Of a stretch of 64,000 bases of DNA, positions 57,074 to 64,000 are shown piece after piece. The stretch comes from Endomychus coccineus (Eukaryota > Arthropoda > Insecta > Coleoptera > Endomychidae). Location of the stretch: NCBI GenBank assembly GCA_958510875.1, contig OY294069.1, positions 3,658,001-3,722,000 on the forward strand, given 5' to 3'. The translations under genes were made by a program, and so were the position numbers. The notes beneath the pieces were generated by a model. The model saw only the letters and a list, made by a program, of their open reading frames with translations, was not told where the DNA came from and did not search any database. Every line of letters starts with the position of its first letter. Position 1 is the stretch's first letter.

Positions 57074-58377
57074 TGTTACTGTGAATGTCCGAAGCGGAGT
57101 GTATCTTAAGATACACTGGTGTATGTTAACAACCACCAAGCTGGTGATTGTTTGTTATTTATTCTGTTCTTTATGTTTTCGGTCGTTCACCAGTGAATGT
57201 TATCATACACCACGACGACTTGGTTAATCTTCATTATCTTCATGATGAGTTAAATTATGAAAATTTAGCAAAGATATCGGCAAAACAGAAGTTCGGGTCT
57301 GATTTAGAATGAACTCACAAATTGTTACAATAAATAGAATCATAGAACTATAATGAATAAAACAAATAGAATTTGTTTATTAATCAAAATCTTAAATCAG
57401 AAATACAAATAGCATTACCTGCCAAGTAAGGTGAACAATAACGTACACTTATTATTAATGCTATTTATTGCCTTATTGGTTATAGAATTCAAAAAATATT
57501 CATTCGTTACAACGTACCTACTTATAGGTAATAAGGTATTACAGCATTTTTCGCTATAAGAATAGAGAAAAGAATATTTATTAGTACATGACAAACTGTT
57601 ATGGCATTAAGTATTACAAATAACTCCACGAACTTTACAGTTACACTTTTTGGTGTTGCATTTTTGTGCACAATTGCAACGCTTATATCCTTGTCCTCCA
57701 AATCTTGATTCAAAAGCAACAATTTCACGCATTAATATTTTTGTAGAAGAAGTTTCGGATATATTGATAAAATTTTCCTTACAGATGGAAAACTGATTTC
57801 TGGTATACATCTGTGATAACGTCCCATGTTTTGTAGCCAATTGATAATAGTCACCATCCACATTTGTAAAACATGTAAGGATATTTCTGGAATCTGTACT
57901 ACCTCTGTCGACATCAGGAACACGCAACCTTACAGTCTCTCCACATTTTGCAGGAGGAAAATTTGCCTGCCATACTTAAAGCATTTTTTCCCCTTGATCT
58001 TGAAGTCCAAGTTTCGCTAATTCTATATTTCTTTTAGATGCCTCTTTTCTGTCGCACAGTAAACATATTTCGGATTCTGATATTCTGTCCTATTAGCGGT
58101 GCGGCGACAGGTGGTCGGCGTGGAAAAAATAGAGAACAATAGCATTCTAACTTTCTCACTTAATTTCGAACAAACACTGGCGTGTGTTGACATTTACGTA
58201 ATTAGTAAATTGCAGTATCTAAGACACAAAATTGCCTTGGAGTATGTTAACATTCACCGGTGTATGTCAAAAAAAAAAATATTGGAATAATTTTGGACTT
58301 ACACCATTAATATTGGTGATTGTCGACATACACTGGTGCATCTTAACATTCACTAATATCGGACATTCATAGTAACA
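57074..58377 (-). mobile_element. Ginger-type DNA transposon, internally deleted
   Basis: The ends TGTTACTGTGAATGTCCGA (57074) and, inverted, TGTTACTATGAATGTCCGA (58377) form inverted repeats that continue loosely (ACACTGGTGTATGT / GCACCAGTGTATGT). TATA flanks both sides (57070-57073 and 58378-58381), a 4-bp duplication. Ginger elements are known for TGTNR ends, short target duplications and a retrovirus-like integrase; the coding remnant here is the C-terminus of such an integrase. The body is 1.3 kb, far too short for a whole gene. Short inverted copies of the CACTGGTG motif occur near 58250 as well. Confidence 0.8.
57605..58085 (-). pseudogene. Ginger-type integrase, C-terminal part
   Basis: The minus strand reads EICLLCDRKEASKRNIELAK, GLQDQGEKML, a TAA, then in the same frame ANFPPAKCGETVRLRVPDVD, RGSTDSRNIL, TKHGTLSQMYTRNQF and GGQGYKRCNCAQKCNTKKCN, ending CKVRGVICNT. 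This is the tail found in integrases related to KRBA2 (KRAB-A domain-containing protein 2-like): VPxVDRGxxDxxN, a KHGxLxxxYTRNQF block and a CNCxxxCxTxxCxC cysteine cluster. The catalytic DDE core is absent. The only defect within the fragment is the TAA near 57975. Confidence 0.75.
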
Positions 58378-58385
58378 TATACATT

Positions 58386-59185
58386 ACTCTGGGATAAGCT
58401 AAGTTGCAAAATAAGTCACTAACGTTATTTGAAATTGTATGAAATCTCTTCATTTAGTAGTTTGAAACAAAAGAATTTGCCGACAAGCAAAAAACAAAAT
58501 TGTGCAACCATAGCACCTAGTCGATGTCGATCACTTATTTTCAGCTGTGGCTGCTTGATTTGTTCCATATGACGATTGTTCTTTCTGAAAATGATACTAC
58601 CTTGAATTGTCATTGACTCGTGATTTTCACAGCTCGTTCCGTTTTATTTCTTGGCTCATAATGTTACAACTAGAGATTCTCCAAATTTTTCACACTGTTT
58701 CCCACATTAACGGCACTTTCAACAATATTCCGTTAAGGCACGTATATTGAATAGAAGCCATTCATAATCAGACAGTGGTTGACATCTTGATATGCCGTCA
58801 AGTACTACTACTGATCGATTACTATTGATCATACTGGGTTATTCCTACTATCACCACAGCTGAGCTGGAAGACTAAGAAAGCGATGGAGGTTTCGGAGAG
58901 TAAGATGGAAAAACAATTCACTGCTGAGTCAAATCACAACATTAGAAAGAGTGGCAACCAGTGAACGGGCAAAAGAACTAGTTGAACCGCACATAGGGAA
59001 GGCTGGAAAACTCAAAGTCTGGTCCCAGCACTTGAATTTCTCCTGACTCGGGGGAGAAGTTTCGTTGACTGACTTAGCTAAGCATACTGGCTGGCCCAAA
59101 AGTCGGTGCCCGGATACGAGATATCGGGTTACGCAGCATCTCGTTTGTTCCATCAAGATTTGATAATTTATAAACCTTTATTTCC
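58386..59185. other. No gene recognised
   Basis: No recognised content between the Ginger element and the LINE tail. Confidence 0.4.
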
Positions 59186-59398
59186 AATTAAATTAATAAT
59201 AATAATAATAATAATAATAATCTTTATTTCAACATGGTTTGTCTACATTTAAAAAATAAACATGAACAATACAATATTAAAAAACGTCGTAGTAACTATA
59301 TGTATATACACTTCACTACATATATATACATATATAAACAAATAATAAATAATATAGAAACACTATCACCGTAAAATGTTAGCACATACTATACAGAC

Positions 59399-62294
59399 TT
59401 ATTGTTCTAAAAAATCTGCAATTGCATAAGGTTCTAAAGTTATAAGCAATTTAGTAACAGCTGCTTTGAATTTTTTTAATTCCTTAATCTCTTTAATCTC
59501 TTTTGGAAGTTTGTTGAAAAGCTTAAGGCTCATGTATTCCATATTTTTTTGATATAATGTCAAGTCAACCTCTGGGTAAAGATATAAAATCTTACGAGTT
59601 TCATATACTTGTCCGTTTTCATATTCTGCCGAATAGTGTTTGTTCCTGAAGTTGAACATAAGACTTTCCGAGATATAAAGTGCCGGAACAGTTAAAATAT
59701 TGTATTCGCGAAAAGTACCTCTACAGGAGTGTCGATGCCTCAGGCCATAAATTATGCGTATTGCCATTTTTTGTAGAATCAAAATCTGTTTAGATTGAGA
59801 GCTGTTGCCCCAGAAAGTAATCCCATAAGTTATCAGAGACTGAAAAAAGGCGTAATAGACAACCATTAGAGTTTCCTTGTCCACCGATTTTTTTAAAGTT
59901 CTTAATACGTATAGTTTAGATTTAAGTCTGTTTGAAAGAGATGTTATTTGTTCATACCAATTCAAATTTTTGTCTATAATAAGTCCCAAAAATTTAGTAC
60001 TATTATCTACGTCAATAATTTGGTTATTCAAAGTTAGAGTTTTTGGAAATTCAATATTCGACTTATTAGTTTGAAAAATCACACACTTTGTTGCTGACTT
60101 GTTAATTACAAGTTTATTGACTTGACACCAATTTTCAATCTCCGTCAGCACTAGGATCAACTCCTGATTCAAATTCTCAATATTGTTACTTTTAATGGCA
60201 ACATTCTCGTCGTCCGCATAGTTTATCGAGGTATGACCACTTTCCGATATTATTATAGGCAAATCATTGATAAATATTAGAAAGAGAAGAGGCCCTAATA
60301 TAGAGCCCTGTGGCACTCCCATTTCAATATATTTTGTTTTTGATATGTATTGGTTCTGGTCTGAGTTCATTTCTACAACTTGGTTTCTATCTTTTAAGTA
60401 GCTGACTATAATTGACAACTGTTTCCCTCGTATACCGTAATTTTTCAGTTTTTTGATTAAAATTGTGTGATCTATACAGTCAAAGGCTTTGGATAAGTCT
60501 AAGAAAATTCCACAAGGTATCTCTTGATTATCCAAAGCCTTTAACACAAATCTAGTAAATTCGAAAACAGCTGTCATTGTACTTCGGCCCCTAAGGAAGC
60601 CATGTTGACTTTTGTTAAAGATTTTGAATTTTGTAAAAAACCTACTAATCTGTGACTCAAAATTTTTTCTACCATTTTGGCAAACGAAGAAAGTAGGCTA
60701 ATAGGCCGATAGCTACCCAAGTCCTCGCAGTCTCCTTTTTTATACAAAGGCTTTACTATTGCTACCTTTAAAGCGTCGGGAAATATACCATTTTCAAATA
60801 TACAATTTATAATATGACATAATATTTTTTGTATTTTTGTTAATGAGAATTTAAGAATAGTTAGGGGAATGCCGTCAACACCAAAACTAAACTTATTTTG
60901 CAGCTGATTACAACTCTTTATTATCTCATCTTCTGTCACTGGATAAAGATAAAGACTATTCGACAGAGGTTCAATGGGACAAACATAAGGGGTTCTTGAT
61001 TATTTTTATCATTGTATAACCTTTTTCCAGAATTTATAAAGAAATCATTAAAATCGTTTACAACTTTATTTAGATCGCCCGTAATTTTTATATCATTATT
61101 TTTATTATTTTTATTACATACATTATTTACAATATTCCAGGTGGTTTTTGATTTATTACTTGAGTTTAGTATTTGCTTTTTTAAGAGTTTTTGTCTTTGA
61201 GTTATTATTAATGAGTCATACTTTTGTTTTAGCTTTTTATATAGTATATTATAGTTTGGATCAAATTTTGAGATTATATTCAATAGATCTAGGGAATTTT
61301 TTAGAGAGTCTAACTCCTGATTTTTTACTTTAATTTTTTTGCTCTTACTGCAAATTTTGTATATTTTTAATGGAAAATTTTGTTCAAATAATTTTTTATA
61401 TTGCTCTATAAAAAGATCCCATTTTTTATTAACCTCGGTTTGAGGAAGTGATAAAATATTTTCCCAAGTACAAATCTGTAAATTCTCCAAAAACTTTTTT
61501 TTGTTATTCTCGGTAAAGTTTCTTGACCTTCTGAATGTGCTCTTCTGTCTATTTTCCCTTTCCAGTGTGAATTTTAATACCTGAGATGTATGATCTGAGA
61601 TATGTGGCTCAATAATAAATGACTCATACTTTGTAATATTTGTAAAAATGTTATCTATGCATGACTCAGTATTTGCAGTAATGCGTGTCGCTTCTTTGAT
61701 AGTAACTGTTGCGTTAAAGCTTTCTAATAGCGATAGGAACATTTTTGTGTCTTTATTAACATTAAACAAATTAATATTGAAGTCACCCCCTATTATAAAT
61801 TTGAAGTTTGAATTTGAGATAACATTTAATAATGATTCAAGTTTTCCGAAAAACACATCCAGATTGCCTTTAGGCGGTCGATAAATCGAAATAGCTAATA
61901 CAGAGGTTGACTGCAAGATAACTTCTACAGCGGCGCATTCAAAATGACTTTCAATACTGAGTGATGTTAGATCTACTCGTTCTTTACAGGTAATATCAGA
62001 AGATACGTAAACCGCACTGCCTCCACCTTGACTACCTACGCCTCTGCAGAAATTCGATGCTAGTTTATAACCAGGCATAGTGTATGCAACCAGTTTATCA
62101 CTTGTTTGCCAATGCTCGGAGATTGCAATTATTTGACAGTTTTGATTGTTTACAAAATGTTCTAACCTAGTTAACGAGTTTCCAATTGATTGCACATTTT
62201 GATGCATAAATGTAAAATTATCTTGTGTTAGTTTTGGTTTTGTTTTCTGAAAAGATGGAACAAAAAAGGATTCAAACGAGTTCCCACTGGCCAT
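59399..62294 (-). pseudogene. CR1-like LINE ORF2: AP endonuclease and reverse transcriptase, frameshifted
   Basis: Starts at MASGNSFESFF, overlapping the end of ORF1 by 67 nt. The endonuclease (about residues 25-230) has all expected motifs: HQNVQSIGN, ISEHWQ, GGGSAVYV, ISIYRPP, GGDFNIN, TESCIDNIFTN and EPHISDHTSQ. A ~200-residue linker follows. A frameshift near 60985 moves the frame to LYPVTEDEIIKSCNQ; RT starts at FGVDGIPLTILK, with KPLYKKGD and YRPISLLSSFAKMVEK. A second frameshift near 60640 leads to FEFTRFVL, FLDLSKAFDCID (motif A), MGVPQGSILGPLLF (motif B), NYADDENVA (catalytic) and TKFLGLIID. It ends with YAIADFLEQ. Apart from the shifts, the protein is intact at every key site, about 960 residues. 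It would nick the target and copy its own RNA there. Confidence 0.9.
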
Positions 62295-63217
62295 ATTTCC
62301 GGATTCTTAATTGCATCTGCTTCACTTTGAGAGACAGAAATTTTAAACGAAGAGTATTCGTCAGGCCTGTTAGAGATTAATTTTTCGCATTTAATATCAG
62401 TGATGTTAAAATTTTCCAAGTGTTCAGAGAGTTCTTGTTCAGTGAGATCTGGATCTAATTTACACACATGTAAGTAAAAACGAGGCTTAACCGCTCTGAT
62501 GTTAATTTTCTCATTACTACCGATACCTTTGATAGATTCAGGCCTTCTTTTTGTATTTTCTTTTATACACGACAGGAATGAAATCATCAGCCGCGTCTTC
62601 AGGATTATTACCCATGTTCTCAGTTACATTATTTTTATTCGCCGCAGTACGTTTTTCAGTTACCTTTGTATTAGGGTTAGAAGGCCCCCTTGGCGATTGA
62701 GTTAACGAACTGGTTTTAGGTGCTTCTTTAGTAGCTTTGGCGTAGTTTCTTCTATCAGTTTCAATTGGGTTCTTGATATAGCTACAGCATTTTTTTAGAC
62801 TAGCATTCTCATTTCTAAGGAGAGTAATTTCAGTTTTTAAATCATTAATTAGAGGTACTACCATTTTTGAAAAATAGACTCCTGTATTGCTTTCGAGATC
62901 AATTCGCTTATGTCTTTTAGTATCACATTCCCTTTGATAGATTGCTGCAAAACCATATCTAAAATAGCAGCATCAGTAGGTGACGAACTAGTGGATAATG
63001 TTCTTCCTTTATCAGTACAGTTTTTGGAGGTTATGCATTTTATGCAGACCCAATTTTTTGATTCATTGTTTTTCTTCATTTCTTCAAGTTGTTGTATATT
63101 TATTTTTACACAATCATTGTGGTATAAATGTTCTTTGTTGACTGAACATGTTAAATAATCGTCATAACGACTTATTACTTTTATCTCACAAGATGAGCTA
63201 GCACACGACAGGACCAT
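62228..63217 (-). pseudogene. CR1-like LINE ORF1: PHD-like finger, coiled coil, RRM-like domain
   Basis: Starts at ATG 63217 (MVLSCASSSCEIK). The first ~60 residues form a PHD-like zinc finger (LTCS, HLYHNDCVKI, WVCIKC). A frameshift near 62863, at an A-run, leads to MVVPLINDLKTEITLLRNEN, a short coiled coil. A Lys/Asn-rich linker follows; another shift near 62555 leads to the last domain, FYLHVCKLDPDLTEQELSEH...PEIWPVGTRL, an RRM-like fold typical of LINE ORF1 proteins. ORF1 proteins bind the element's RNA. The frame ends at 62228, inside the start of ORF2. Confidence 0.82.
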
Positions 63218-63439
63218 CTTCACTACACTAAATTAAATTGTTTCAAAGAACCTAAAAGTAACAATTTTTCGGATTATTGCATGAAATCCATTTTCCTGGA
63301 GAGAATATAAGCTTGAACTTTGGTTGCATCAAACTGTTCTAGTATATTGATCTTGATTTCAAACTGCTTGCCAGACCTTCATTCATTGCAACGCCCTATC
63401 TCATTCTTGCATATCTGGCTTCATTTGATGACATAGAAG

Positions 63440-63842
63440 CTCTAGAAGAGAAAGCGGTATGAAGGGTATCATTGATCCAGAAGCAGTGGACGAAGCAGGA
63501 GGTAACTCCCAACGGATTGTTGATATGGAATAGAATAAAAGTTGGGGTCAAGAGTAATCACTGTGAAGTACCAAAACTGACACTTTATTGGAGGAAACTT
63601 CGTCAACCACCACACGGCAAACCATATCTCATAAGGTTTCAAAGAAGACCTTGAAGCCAGACTTGGTCAAATGCTCTGGATATATCCAATGCTACAACCT
63701 GAGATTCCCCATATTCAATAAAGAATGTCCGCCATATATGTATCACATAGACAATAGATCTCATGTCAATGTCACAATTTTGATATTCTCTGAGCATCAG
63801 ATAATAGTGCAATGTGCCTATAATTATTGGGAAGAGTTTCAT
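63440..63842 (-). pseudogene. LINE RT fragment
   Basis: The minus strand reads VYVIHIWRTFFIEYGESQVV followed by ALDISRAFDQVWLQGLL, RT motif A with its preceding helix. It is the same family as the copy at 15.7 kb (GESLAVALDIF). After a stop, YGLPCGG and FWINDTLHTAFSS are decayed parts of the following blocks. The window ends shortly after. Confidence 0.72.
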
Positions 63843-64000
63843 TTCCTTTTTTGGAAATTGGTTGGATCCAAGCTGTCTTCCAATTGGAATGCCACTGTTT
63901 CTATATTTATATTTAGTACCTGGAGAATGATATAACTTGCAATCTGTATTTAAGTTGGAAAATAGAATATTCCTGAGATATTTCTCCGTATAGATATAAC

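Larger units (their letters stand above)
59187..63230 (-). mobile_element. Nearly full-length CR1-like LINE with (ATT)n tail
   Basis: Minus strand, ORF1 then ORF2, a ~200-bp 3' region, AATAAA and an (ATT)n tail (plus-strand 59195-59222). AATTAAATT occurs at both outer sides (59186-59194 and 63231-63239) and may be the target duplication; if so, the leader before ORF1 is only ~13 nt. Two ORFs, an ORF1 zinc finger and a non-poly(A) tail fit the CR1 group. Frameshifts in both ORFs make it inactive as written. Confidence 0.8.

Noticed and set aside
59195..59222. Independent microsatellite
   Set aside because: The (AAT)n lies exactly at the 3' end of the LINE and is better explained as its tail.
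1..64000. CRISPR array, bacterial operon, prophage or rRNA
   Set aside because: No regularly spaced repeats of CRISPR type, no ribosome-binding-site operons and no rRNA-like sequence; all evidence points to animal nuclear DNA.

Overview
The window looks like gene-poor, AT-rich arthropod (most likely insect) DNA. The evidence is its transposon content: BEL/Pao, Penelope-like, CR1/Jockey-type LINEs, Helentron, Ginger-type elements and a primer site matching the animal tRNA-Tyr 3' end. I cannot assign an order or species. I found no convincing host gene, no rRNA, no functional tRNA and no CRISPR array. Almost every reading frame with recognisable homology belongs to a mobile element, and all are broken, truncated or nested. 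Identifications rest on reading translations and motifs by eye, not on searches.

Left part (1-20 kb). Penelope-like debris with hammerhead-like ends lies at 0.4-1.1 kb. Next come two Helentron left ends, one followed by a Pif1-helicase-tail/endonuclease fusion (2.48-3.76 kb). Fragments of LINE reverse transcriptase and of a second Penelope-like family follow. A complete BEL/Pao retrotransposon (8478-15525) has 548-bp LTRs that I read as identical, a tRNA-Tyr primer site, a polypurine tract and a 5-bp target duplication. It sits inside an older LINE (7.9-8.5 and 15.5-16.7 kb). Its gag-pol frame is interrupted by a 237-bp in-frame tandem duplication carrying two stops. A LINE RNase H fragment with its own tandem duplication (18.0-18.3 kb) and a second, inverted Helentron copy (18.8-19.9 kb) close this part.

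Middle part (20-46 kb). Mostly unassigned AT-rich DNA with LINE and Penelope crumbs (26.5, 27.5, 28.6, 29.0, 38.9-40.1, 42 kb), a 1.3-kb LTR with an adjoining polypurine tract (29.2-30.5 kb), and a 5'-truncated CR1-like LINE with a single nonsense codon in its RT (33.3-35.4 kb). There is also a Penelope copy with the best-preserved hammerhead fold (36.3-37.1 kb), a head-to-head pair of Penelope ends (38.5 kb) and a ~1-kb imperfect palindrome (42.3-43.3 kb).

Right part (46-64 kb). A second copy of the 1.3-kb LTR (45.95-49.26 kb) is split by a 1.85-kb DNA transposon with 33-bp inverted ends, six or more copies of a subterminal motif and a broken CGGQN-type transposase-like gene; this is the least familiar element here. 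Further right are a 950-bp element with ~50-bp inverted ends, a 228-bp tandem duplication, an inverted pair of tRNA-like sequences, a Penelope endonuclease fragment, a Ginger-type element (57.07-58.38 kb, TGTTA ends, TATA duplication), a nearly full-length CR1-like LINE (59.2-63.2 kb) with several frameshifts, and a LINE RT fragment at the end.
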